From Thermohalobaculum sp035512995 (GTDB lineage: Bacteria; Pseudomonadota; Alphaproteobacteria; Rhodobacterales; Rhodobacteraceae): a stretch of DNA of 9,878 nucleotides. Positions within the stretch are counted from its first letter, which is position 1. Each line of letters starts with the position of its first letter. The DNA is taken from assembly GCA_035512995.1 (NCBI GenBank), contig DATKCY010000011.1:1-9878 (forward strand). Reading direction: 5' to 3'. The notes beneath the pieces were generated by a model. The model had not been told where the DNA came from, searched no databases, and worked only from the letters and a program-made list of their open reading frames with translations. A program made the position numbers and the translations under genes. Of this stretch, positions 1 to 6,025 are shown in pieces.

Positions 1-122
1 CGCCCCAGCTCGAGACCGGCGTCTCGGTCTCGATCGACGGCGCGATCTACAACGGCTCGTGGTTCAAGCGCATCTCGCCCGCGCAGGAGATCGTCCTCCT
101 GCCCCGCATCCGCGGCGGCTGA
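1..122 (+). CDS. MoaD/ThiS-family sulfur carrier protein, 3' end only
   Basis: The frame is open from the left edge (first whole codon at position 3) and ends with TGA at 120-122, giving the last 39 residues of a protein that starts outside the window. The tail reads ...SPAQEIVLLPRIRGG. A beta-grasp ending in 'E-(V/I)-x-L-L/F-P-x-x-x-G-G' is the signature of MoaD/ThiS ubiquitin-like carriers, whose C-terminal glycine is adenylated and converted to a thiocarboxylate for molybdopterin or thiazole synthesis. The 'SIDGAIYNGSWFKRI' stretch before it fits the short MoaD/ThiS proteins (about 90 residues) found widely in proteobacteria. The Gly-Gly end is seen. The family call is from motif recognition, and the exact pathway (molybdopterin, thiamine or a tungsten-enzyme accessory) cannot be settled from a fragment. 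The molybdopterin-dependent formate dehydrogenase 7 kb downstream is suggestive only. Confidence 0.72.
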   Translation, partial: PQLETGVSVSIDGAIYNGSWFKRISPAQEIVLLPRIRGG

Positions 123-283
123 CCGGCGCCCGTCGACCGGAACAGGTCGGCACGGACTGCGCTGCCCCGGCCGCCGGGCCGGCGGGCTGAAGCACGCCCG
201 GGCTTGACCCGCGGCCGCCGGGCTGCAAGCTCGCAGGAGCCGGGCCCAGCCGGACAGGGCCCGAACGGGCAGGGGAAACGACC
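123..283 (+). other. Intergenic gap with GC-rich repeats
   Basis: This 161-base gap separates the MoaD-like stop codon from the cupin. It has a 12-base direct repeat, CGGCCGCCGGGC, at 168-179 and 212-223, and a weak CGACC-N6-GGTCG hairpin at 134-149 without a T-run. A TTGACC at 204-209 resembles a -35 box, but no matching -10 is visible 16-18 bases on. I see no small gene or RNA. Confidence 0.3.
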
Positions 284-691
284 ATGAAGATCCGCACCGC
301 GACCGACCGGCCGACCCGGGCGGGGCCCGCCGACTATTTCACCGGCACCGTCTGGATGGAGCCCGTGATCGAGGCGCCGGACCCCGCGCGCGCGAACGCC
401 GTGATCGTCACCTTCGCCGCGGGCGCGCGCACGTTCTGGCACACCCATCCGCTCGGCCAGGCGCTGCACGTCCTCTCCGGCACGGGGCGCGTGCAGACCG
501 AGGGCGGACCGGTGCGCGCGATCCGCGCCGGCGACACCGTCTGGATCCCGCCGGGCGAGAAGCACTGGCACGGGGCCGCGCCCGAGCACGCGATGACCCA
601 CCTCGCGATCCACGAGCGCCACGAGACGCAAGGCCACGTCGCCTGGCTCGAGGAGGTCGGGGAGAGCGACTACATGACGAACCCGCGCTGA
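284..691 (+). CDS. Cupin-fold metalloprotein, (R)-hydroxynitrile-lyase-like
   Basis: This is a 135-residue single-domain cupin. Cupin motif 1 is seen as G-A-R-T-F-W-H53-T-H55-P-L-G-Q59 ending in SGTG. Motif 2 is G83-D-T-V-W-I-P-P-G-E-K-H94-W-H96, followed by H106 in 'AMTHLAI'. The usual motif-1 glutamate is replaced by Gln59. From memory, the characterised manganese cupin hydroxynitrile lyase of Granulicella tundricola uses His53, His55, Gln59 and His94 as ligands with nearby His106. Both numbering and flanking sequence (HTHPLGQ, PPGEKHWHG, AMTH) appear the same, and the length is nearly equal. Many database relatives are annotated only as cupins near carboxymuconolactone decarboxylases, so the natural substrate is unknown. 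The start is supported by a purine-rich AGGGGAAA five bases before the ATG. No signal peptide is seen, so it is probably cytoplasmic. It converges on terC and no operon partner is visible; the gap to the upstream MoaD-like gene is 161 bases. Confidence 0.88.
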   Translation: MKIRTATDRPTRAGPADYFTGTVWMEPVIEAPDPARANAVIVTFAAGARTFWHTHPLGQALHVLSGTGRVQTEGGPVRAIRAGDTVWIPPGEKHWHGAAPEHAMTHLAIHERHETQGHVAWLEEVGESDYMTNPR

Positions 692-717
692 GCGGCCGGG
701 GCCGGATCGGGCGCCGA

Positions 718-753
718 CCCGAACTTCCTGTCCTTAACCGAAAAAAGTTCGGG
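718..753. terminator. 9-bp inverted repeat between convergent genes
   Basis: CCCGAACTT (718-726) is repeated in inverted orientation as AAGTTCGGG (745-753) around an 18-base loop. It sits 27 bases after the cupin stop codon in the gap between convergent genes, so a transcription-ending role for the cupin mRNA is reasonable. Neither strand has a T-run after the second arm, so it is not a textbook Rho-independent terminator. The same word CCCGAACTT recurs at 7377-7385 in another gap, which leaves open a protein-binding role. Confidence 0.35.
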
Positions 754-771
754 CGCGATCCGGATACCGAA

Positions 772-804
772 AACCGGGCCGGTTCGGGCCGGATCGGCCC
801 GGTT
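772..804 (-). terminator. Probable Rho-independent terminator of terC
   Basis: On the minus strand, directly at the terC stop codon, AACCGGGCC pairs perfectly with GGCCCGGTT across a 15-base loop. The second arm runs into a short T-tract (GGTTTTC). A strong GC stem with a brief U-run just after the stop codon is the expected form of an intrinsic terminator in a GC-rich genome. The loop itself contains further GGCC/GGCC complementarity, so alternative foldings exist. Confidence 0.5.
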
Positions 805-1463
805 CAGAAGTCGAGCATCCCGATCTCGGCGCCCGAGGCGGCCCAGACCTCGTGGCCGCCGCGCCAGATCATCTCGATCGCCACGAACAGGATGATCGCG
901 AGGCCGATATAGGCGATCCAGCGGTGGCGCTCGAGCAGGCGCGCGATCCAGGTCGCGGCGAGGCCCATCAGCACGATCGAGAGCGCGAGCCCGAAGACGA
1001 GGATGACGACGTTCTCGCGCGCCGCGCCCGCGACAGCGAGCACGTTGTCGAGCGACATCGAGACGTCGGCGATGATGATGTTGACGATCGCGCCCCGCAG
1101 CGTCTTCGGCGGCGCCCCGCCGCCCGCCTCCGCCGCGCCGCCGGCCTCGATCGCGCGCAGTTTCGCGGCGTGGCGCAGCTCGCGCCACATCTTCCAGCAC
1201 ACCCAGAGCAGCAGGATCCCGCCCGCGAGCAAGAGGCCCACGATCGCGAGGAGCTGCACCGTCACGGTCGCGAAGGCGATGCGGAGCACGGTGGCGCCGA
1301 GGATGCCGATCATGATCGCGCGCTTGCGCTGCTCGAGCGGCAGGCCGGCGGCGGCGAGGCCGATGACGACGGCGTTGTCGCCGGCGAGCGTCAGGTCGAT
1401 CATCACGACCTGGAGGAAGGCCGTGAGGCTCTCGCCCGTCAGCAGCTCGTCGAAGCCTTCCAT
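804..1463 (-). CDS. TerC/YjbE-family integral membrane protein, probable metal exporter
   Basis: This 219-residue membrane protein has the two repeated TerC acidic motifs: D23-L-T-L-A-G-D29-N30 in the first half and A-D133-V-S-M-S-L-D139-N140 in the second. About six hydrophobic segments are visible (roughly 12-38, 48-66, 69-90, 123-146, 151-173 and 183-201), with a basic, Ala/Gly-rich cytoplasmic linker near 91-121. Length and motifs fit the short YjbE/YkoY-type TerC proteins, which are associated with manganese efflux or loading of exported metalloenzymes. Specificity here is inferred, not shown. The ATG is preceded by GAGAGG at a six-base spacing. It lies 112 bases downstream of the PuuB-like gene on the same strand, so it may be read with the polyamine genes or from its own promoter. 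The conserved GGGGAGUA loop of the yybP-ykoY manganese riboswitch is not seen in the leader. Confidence 0.9.
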   Translation of the reverse strand: MEGFDELLTGESLTAFLQVVMIDLTLAGDNAVVIGLAAAGLPLEQRKRAIMIGILGATVLRIAFATVTVQLLAIVGLLLAGGILLLWVCWKMWRELRHAAKLRAIEAGGAAEAGGGAPPKTLRGAIVNIIIADVSMSLDNVLAVAGAARENVVILVFGLALSIVLMGLAATWIARLLERHRWIAYIGLAIILFVAIEMIWRGGHEVWAASGAEIGMLDF

Positions 1464-1575
1464 GAAGCGCCTCTCTCGGATGGGTGCGCCGGGCGGCCGC
1501 CCGGACTTCGTCTCGGCGGGAAATGGGAGCTGGAGCCCACGGCGTCCAGAGCAACCGCTGCCCGGGCCCGGCCCC
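1464..1575 (-). other. Leader/intergenic gap before terC with a 16-bp palindrome
   Basis: This 112-base gap separates the PuuB-like stop codon from terC. It carries a perfect loopless 16-bp palindrome, CCGGGCGGCCGCCCGG, at 1489-1504, about 25 bases before the terC start codon. No T-run follows it, so it is not a convincing terminator, and an even GC palindrome of this size is close to chance expectation at this base composition. No promoter is obvious. Confidence 0.3.
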
Positions 1576-2868
1576 TCAGAGCCGGTCGCGCAGGCTCGCC
1601 CAGGTCATCGCGGCGGCCAGCAGCGGCGCGCGGAACCAGTCGCCGCCCGGGAACGGCGGGGTCGGCAGCCGGGCCATCAGGTCCCAGTCCTCGGACGGAC
1701 CCTGTAGCGCCTCGGCCGCGATCCGCCCGCCCATCGTCGCCATGTGGATGCCCGACCCCGACCAGCCCGCGATCGACAGCGTCTCGGGGCCGAGCCGCCG
1801 GAAGCTCGGGAACCGGGTCGCGGTGATCGCGAGCGTGCCCCCCCAGACATGGCTGAAGCGCACGTCCTCGAGCTGCGGGAACACCTCGAGCATTTTTCGG
1901 CGCACGAGCCCGTCGATGTCGCGCGGGAAGCGCGCGCGGTAGCTCTCGCCCCCGCCCCAGATCAGCCGGTGGTCGGGCGAGAGGCGGTAGTAGTTGAGCA
2001 CGAACTTGGTGTCGGAGACGCAGACGTCGTCGCGGATGATCTCCCGCGCCCGCGCCTCTCCCAGCGGCTCGGTCGCCCCGACGAAGTTGTTGAGCGGCAT
2101 GACCCGGCGCGCGGCCTCGGCGTTCAGCCCGTCCAGATAGCCGTTGCAGGCCAGAAGCACCTGCCGGGCCTCGACGGCGCCCCGCGCGCAGCCGACGCGG
2201 CCGCCGTCGAGGGCCGTCACGGGCGAGCGCTCGAAGATGCGCGCCCCGGCCGCCGCGGCCGTGCGGCCGAGGCCGAGGGCCAGGCGGAGCGGCTGCAGAT
2301 GCGCCGCCTCCTCGTCCAGGAACCCGCCCCAGTAGCGGCCGGTCCCCAGCATCTCGGCCATCTCCTCGCGGCCGACCGCGCGGGCGCGGGTATAGCCGTA
2401 GCGCTCCGCCATCCGCTCGGGCCAGGCCATCAGCCCCTTGGCATGGCCGCGCTTCCAGGCGGCGCTCAGGTGCCCCGGCTTCAGGTCGCAGTCGATGCGA
2501 TGGCGGGCGATCAGATCCTTGACCAGCCGGTTGGCGGCGAGCGCGATCTCCCAGACCCGCCGCGCGTCGTCCCGCCCGACGAGCGTCTCGTAGCGCGCCA
2601 TGTCGGCGCGGGGGCCCACGCCGAGCTGGCCGCCGTTCCGCCCCGAGGCGCCCCAGCCGATGCGGTTCGCCTCCACCAGCACGACGTCGACCCCGGCCTC
2701 GGCCAGGTGCAGCGCCGCCGAGAGCCCGGCGAAGCCGCCGCCCACGACACAGACCTCGGCCTCGACCGTCTCCTCGAGGCGGGCATGGTCGGGCACCTCG
2801 CCCGCGGTCAGCGCGTACCAGCTCGGCGGATGCCGCCCCGGCTCGTCGTTCGCCGTGAGGTAGCCCAC
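1576..2868 (-). CDS. puuB: FAD-dependent gamma-glutamylputrescine oxidase (PuuB-like)
   Basis: This is a 430-residue D-amino-acid-oxidase (DAO) fold flavoenzyme. The FAD-binding Rossmann motif V-V-G-G-G-F-A-G-L-S lies at residues 41-50, with the ribose-binding acidic residue E66 in 'VLVEAN' and the family block GASGRNGGQ at 73-81. The C-terminal flavin segment 'IAGWSGSGIHMATMGGRIAAEA' falls near 366-387. PuuB oxidises gamma-glutamylputrescine to gamma-glutamyl-4-aminobutanal, releasing H2O2 and ammonia. The neighbouring SpuC-, PuuA- and SpeB-like genes support that role over other DAO substrates such as glycine or sarcosine. The start codon is GTG (2866-2868), chosen because 'LTANDEPGRHPPSWYA' resembles the usual N-terminus and no in-frame ATG is nearby. 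It begins three bases after the TGA of the upstream GST gene. A GAGAGG stretch almost abuts the start, so translational coupling is likely. Confidence 0.85.
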   Translation of the reverse strand: MGYLTANDEPGRHPPSWYALTAGEVPDHARLEETVEAEVCVVGGGFAGLSAALHLAEAGVDVVLVEANRIGWGASGRNGGQLGVGPRADMARYETLVGRDDARRVWEIALAANRLVKDLIARHRIDCDLKPGHLSAAWKRGHAKGLMAWPERMAERYGYTRARAVGREEMAEMLGTGRYWGGFLDEEAAHLQPLRLALGLGRTAAAAGARIFERSPVTALDGGRVGCARGAVEARQVLLACNGYLDGLNAEAARRVMPLNNFVGATEPLGEARAREIIRDDVCVSDTKFVLNYYRLSPDHRLIWGGGESYRARFPRDIDGLVRRKMLEVFPQLEDVRFSHVWGGTLAITATRFPSFRRLGPETLSIAGWSGSGIHMATMGGRIAAEALQGPSEDWDLMARLPTPPFPGGDWFRAPLLAAAMTWASLRDRL

Positions 2869-2871
2869 CTC

Positions 2872-3504
2872 TCAGCCGAGGTCGGGCTCGGTCGCCTTGA
2901 AGCTCTCGATCCCCCCCACGCGCTGCCACCACTCGCTGAGCGCGCCCTGGATCAGCGTGTCCTTGTCGGGGGTCAGCGAGACGTAGAACAGGATCGGCGC
3001 GACGTGGATGTCGGCGAGCGAGACCTCCTGCCCCGCGAGCCACGGGTCGTTGCCCTTCTTCTCCACCAGCAGGTCGAGCAGCGCCTTCGACTTCTCCAGC
3101 GTCTCCTTGTGCTGCTCCTCGGTCGGATTGCCGATGACCTCGGGGAACAGGTGATAGCCGACGCTCGGCAGCAGGTTGGGATAGCCGAAGCTGTCGAAGA
3201 GCCCGATCGCCATGCGCATCCGCGCCCGGACCTTCGCGTCCCTCGGCGTGAACGACGGACCATCCCGCGTCTCGTCCAGGTAGGCGTTGATGGCGTAGGT
3301 CTCGTAGAGCCGCATCCCGTCGATGTCGAGCACCGGCACCTTGCCGAACGGGTGGCGCTTCAGGTGCTCGGGCTGGCGCGGCTCGCCCTCGAGCACGTTC
3401 ACCGGCACCTGCTCGTAGTCGATGCCCTTCGCGTGCATCAGGGTGCGCACGCTGCGGACATAGGTCGAGCCGTCGAAGCCGTAGAGGACCGGTTTGTCGG
3501 CCAT
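2872..3504 (-). CDS. Glutathione S-transferase family protein
   Basis: This is a 210-residue two-domain GST. The N-terminal thioredoxin-like domain (about 4-80) starts V-L-Y-G-F-D-G-S-T-Y-V-R-S and includes the cis-proline segment K55-V-P57-V-L and the glutathione-contacting E68-T69. The helical C-terminal domain (about 90-205) has the N-capping-box segment S162-L-A-D165. Ser13, Tyr15 and Ser18 are candidate catalytic residues; the class cannot be fixed by eye. The open frame extends further upstream, but ATG at 3502-3504 is preferred: GGGAGG precedes it by six bases, and the GST fold begins at residue 4. It lies 50 bases after the aminotransferase and three bases before the PuuB-like gene, so it is transcribed with polyamine catabolism genes. 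A role in handling reactive aminoaldehydes or H2O2-linked damage is plausible but purely inferred. Glutathione-dependent isomerase or reductase roles are also possible. Confidence 0.9.
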   Translation of the reverse strand: MADKPVLYGFDGSTYVRSVRTLMHAKGIDYEQVPVNVLEGEPRQPEHLKRHPFGKVPVLDIDGMRLYETYAINAYLDETRDGPSFTPRDAKVRARMRMAIGLFDSFGYPNLLPSVGYHLFPEVIGNPTEEQHKETLEKSKALLDLLVEKKGNDPWLAGQEVSLADIHVAPILFYVSLTPDKDTLIQGALSEWWQRVGGIESFKATEPDLG

Positions 3505-3554
3505 GGTCTTCCTCCCTTCGGGGTTGCTCACGCGCCGGCCGCGGACCGGCGGCG

Positions 3555-4946
3555 TCAGGAGAGATAGCCCGCCTTCGCCATTTCGTCCGCCAGATCGTCG
3601 AGCGACGCGCGGGCGCGGGCCACGAGCTGGTCGCACTCGTCGCGGCTGATGACCAGCGGCGGCGCGATCACCATGGTCTCGCCGCAGCTCCGCATCACCA
3701 GGCCGTGGCGCCCGACCGCGATGTCGCGGCAGGTGAGCCCGGCCCTGGCCTCTTCGGGGAAACGCTCGGCCGCGTCCTTCCGGCGGACGAGCTCGAGCGC
3801 GCCGATCAGGCCGACCATGCGCGTCTCGCCGACCAGCGGGTGGTCGGCAAGCCGGCTCCACGCCGCCTGGAGGTAGGGGCCGATGTCGTCGCGGACGCGC
3901 TCGACCAGCCGCTCCTCCTCGAGGATCGCGAGGTTCGCGAGCCCCGCGGCGCAAGCCGCGGGGTGGCCGGAATAGGTGTAGCCGTGGACGAACTCACCCC
4001 CCTTCTCCATCACCGGCCCGGCGACGCGGTCCGAGATCAGGAGCCCGCCCATCGGCACGTAGCCCGAGGTCAGCCCCTTCGCGACCGGCATCAGGTCTGC
4101 CTCGATCGCGAAGGTGTCCGAGCCCCACCACGCGCCGGTCCGCCCGAAGCCGCAGATCACCTCGTCGGCGACCAGCAGGATGTCGCGCTCGCGGCAGATG
4201 CGCTGGATCTCGGGCCAGTAGCTGTCGGGCGGGACGATGACGCCGCCCGCGCCCTGGATCGGCTCGGCGATGAAGGCGCAGACATTGTCCTGCCCCAGCT
4301 CGTCGATCCTCGCCTCGAGCTCGCGCGCGCGGGCGAGGCCGAACGCCTGCGGGTCCTGCCCCTGCCCCTCGCCGAAGACATAAGGTTGCCCGATGTGGTG
4401 GATGCCCTCGATCGGCAGGCCCGACTGCGCGTGCATCGGCCCCATCCCGCCCATCGAGGCCGAGGCGACGGTGGAGCCGTGGTAGCCGTTCCGCCGCGCG
4501 ATGAACGCCTTCTTCGTCGGCTTGCCCATCGCATCCCAGTAGACGCGGGCCAGCCGGAAGACCGTGTCGTTCGCCTCCGACCCCGAATTCGTGAAGAACA
4601 CGCGGTTCATCTGCGGCGGCGCCACGCTGCAGACGCGCTCGGCGAATTCCGCGACCGTGGGGTGCGTGCACTGGAAGAAGGTGTTGTAGTACGGCAGCTC
4701 CTTCATCTGGCGGTAGACCGCCTCGGCGATCTCGTCCCGCCCGTAGCCGACCGCGACGCACCAGAGCCCGGCCATGCCGTCGAGGATGCGGTTGCCCTCG
4801 CTGTCGGTGAGCCAGACGCCTGCCGCCCCCGTGATGACCCGCGCGCCGCGCCGGTTGAGGTCCGCCGTGTCGGTGAACGGGTGCCAGTGATGCGCGGCGT
4901 CGATGCGGCGGTAGTCGTCGGTCGTGCGCAGGGTCGTCTTCAGCAT
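3555..4946 (-). CDS. spuC: Class III aminotransferase, putrescine/polyamine:pyruvate type (SpuC-like)
   Basis: This is a 463-residue PLP enzyme of fold type I, of normal length. Visible motifs are S121-G-S-E-A (phosphate binding), G154-Y-H-G (PLP stacking), E228-P-I-Q-G-A-G-G, D261-E-V-I-C-G-F-G-R-T (Asp contacts the pyridine nitrogen), the Schiff-base lysine K290 in 'PVAKGLTSGYVPMGG' and 'YTYSGHPAACAAG'. The stretches 'ILDGMAGLWCVAVGYGR' and 'ELPYYNTFFQ' closely recall Pseudomonas SpuC, which moves the amino group of putrescine to pyruvate, giving 4-aminobutanal and alanine. Beta-alanine:pyruvate or 4-aminobutyrate aminotransferase activity remains possible. It is the first gene of the leftward operon, divergent from agmatinase. 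The start is supported by GGAG six bases before the ATG. That ribosome-binding site is inside the perfect palindrome at 4951-4962. Confidence 0.92.
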   Translation of the reverse strand: MLKTTLRTTDDYRRIDAAHHWHPFTDTADLNRRGARVITGAAGVWLTDSEGNRILDGMAGLWCVAVGYGRDEIAEAVYRQMKELPYYNTFFQCTHPTVAEFAERVCSVAPPQMNRVFFTNSGSEANDTVFRLARVYWDAMGKPTKKAFIARRNGYHGSTVASASMGGMGPMHAQSGLPIEGIHHIGQPYVFGEGQGQDPQAFGLARARELEARIDELGQDNVCAFIAEPIQGAGGVIVPPDSYWPEIQRICRERDILLVADEVICGFGRTGAWWGSDTFAIEADLMPVAKGLTSGYVPMGGLLISDRVAGPVMEKGGEFVHGYTYSGHPAACAAGLANLAILEEERLVERVRDDIGPYLQAAWSRLADHPLVGETRMVGLIGALELVRRKDAAERFPEEARAGLTCRDIAVGRHGLVMRSCGETMVIAPPLVISRDECDQLVARARASLDDLADEMAKAGYLS

Positions 4947-5038
4947 GAGGGGCTCCGGAGCCGGGCGGACGGAGCTTCATCCTCCCGCGCCGCGCTCCGC
5001 GTCAAGCCGCTTGCCCGCGGGCATGTTCGCGTGGAGGT
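4947..5038. promoter_or_regulatory. Divergent promoter region of the polyamine locus
   Basis: These 92 bases separate the start codons of the SpuC-like aminotransferase (minus) and agmatinase (plus), so both promoters must lie here or just inside the genes. Two perfect 12-bp palindromes flank it: GGCTCCGGAGCC (4951-4962), which covers the aminotransferase ribosome-binding site, and TGCCCGCGGGCA (5012-5023), 15 bases before the agmatinase ATG. A smaller CAAG-N3-CTTG dyad is at 5003-5013. No clear -35/-10 pair is seen. The positions fit shared regulation of both arms by one protein, but the sequence does not identify it. Confidence 0.5.
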
Positions 5039-5071
5039 ATGACGGACCGAGACGGGGAAAGGCCGACCGTG
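5033..5071 (+). promoter_or_regulatory. Competing ribosome-binding sites for the agmatinase start
   Basis: The ATG at 5039 has a strong GGAGG (5033-5037) only one base away, which is too close for usual initiation. An in-frame GTG at 5069 has GGGGAAAGG (5054-5062) at an ideal six-base spacing. The shorter form would lack ten residues that are outside the ureohydrolase core, so protein conservation does not decide between them. Confidence 0.45.
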
Positions 5072-6025
5072 ACGAGAGACTTCCGCAAGGACTACGCCTT
5101 CCGCGCCGACGACCCGCGCACCGTCAGCCATGACGAGGCGATGTATTCGGGCGCGCTCAGCTTCTGCCGCCGCCCCTACGCGCGCGAGGCCGCGGGCGCC
5201 GACCTCGCCGTCATCGGCGTGCCGTTCGACACGGCGACCACCAACCGCCCCGGCTGCCGCTTCGGGCCGCGCGCGGTCCGCGCCGCCTCGGCCCAGCTTT
5301 CGTGGTCGCGCTCCTGGCCCTCGCCGTTCGACCCGTTCGAGCGGCTGGCCGTCGTCGACTGGGGCGACATCGCCTGGGACCCCGGCTACCCGCAGGCGGT
5401 GCCGGAGATCATCGAGGCCGCGATAGGCCAGGTCCACGCGGCGGGCGCCGCGACGCTTCTCATCGGCGGTGACCACTTCATCAGCTACCCGAGCCTCCGC
5501 GCCCACGCCGCGCGGCACGGGGACGGCCTCAGCCTGATCCAGTTCGACGCCCACTCCGACACCTGGGGCTCGGACGAGGCGGGGCGGATCGACCACGGCA
5601 CGATGTTCCGCCGGGCGGTCGAGGACGGCGTCCTCGACCCCGCGCGCTCGATCCAGATCGGGCTGCGGACGACCAACGACGCGCCCATGGGCTTCGCGAT
5701 CCACGACGCCATCGCCGTCCACGAGCAGGGGATCGACGCCGCCGTCGCCCGCATCCGCGAGGTCGTCGGGAGCAACCGCGCCTATGTCACCTTCGACATC
5801 GACTGCCTCGACCCGGCCTTCGCGCCGGGCACCGGCACGCCGGTCTGCGGCGGGCTCGCCACCTACCAGGCGCGCGAGATCATCCGCCGGCTCGACGGCG
5901 TGAACGTGATCGGCATGGACGTGGTCGAGGTCGCGCCGGCCTACGACCAGGCGGAGATCACGGCGCTCGCCGCCGCCACCATCGCGCTCGAGCTGATCTG
6001 CCTCTTCGCCCGGACCCGCGCATGA
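5039..6025 (+). CDS. speB: Agmatinase (ureohydrolase family)
   Basis: A 328-residue ureohydrolase with all binuclear manganese ligands visible: G143-G-D-H146, D170-A-H172-S-D174 and D253-I-D255. The downstream signature D258-P-A-F-A-P-G-T-G-T-P and 'GG' complete the family pattern. Agmatinase hydrolyses agmatine to putrescine and urea. The 'GVPFDTATTNRPG' (60-72) and 'GRIDHGTMF' blocks fit agmatinase rather than arginase, though guanidinobutyrase or another guanidino-hydrolase cannot be excluded from sequence alone. The PuuA-like gene begins within its stop codon (ATGA, 6022-6025), linking putrescine production to putrescine glutamylation in one transcript. ATG at 5039 is given as the start; GTG at 5069 has the better-spaced ribosome-binding site and may be the true one. 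No signal peptide; cytoplasmic. Confidence 0.9.
   Translation: MTDRDGERPTVTRDFRKDYAFRADDPRTVSHDEAMYSGALSFCRRPYAREAAGADLAVIGVPFDTATTNRPGCRFGPRAVRAASAQLSWSRSWPSPFDPFERLAVVDWGDIAWDPGYPQAVPEIIEAAIGQVHAAGAATLLIGGDHFISYPSLRAHAARHGDGLSLIQFDAHSDTWGSDEAGRIDHGTMFRRAVEDGVLDPARSIQIGLRTTNDAPMGFAIHDAIAVHEQGIDAAVARIREVVGSNRAYVTFDIDCLDPAFAPGTGTPVCGGLATYQAREIIRRLDGVNVIGMDVVEVAPAYDQAEITALAAATIALELICLFARTRA

Noticed and set aside
134..149. Terminator hairpin after the MoaD-like gene
   Set aside because: Only a five-base stem (CGACC/GGTCG), with no T-run after it.
204..232. Sigma-70-like promoter before the cupin gene
   Set aside because: TTGACC at 204-209 resembles a -35 box, but the sequence 17 bases on (AAGCTC) does not resemble a -10 box.
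1489..1504. Terminator for the PuuB-like gene at the 16-bp palindrome
   Set aside because: It has no loop and no following T-run, and lies far from the stop codon; at this GC content one such palindrome in a window of this size is not surprising.
1464..1575. tRNA or known riboswitch in the terC leader
   Set aside because: No T-arm GGTTCGA-type motif, no cloverleaf arms and no conserved riboswitch loop could be recognised.
1744..3567. 607-codon plus-strand open frame across puuB and the GST gene
   Set aside because: It spans two well-supported minus-strand genes, has Arg/Pro/Asp-biased composition and no known motif.
3505..3954. Upstream extension of the GST frame beyond ATG 3502-3504
   Set aside because: The extension is Arg/Gly-rich, overlaps the 3' end of the aminotransferase in another frame, and a good ribosome-binding site plus the natural GST N-terminus support the internal ATG.
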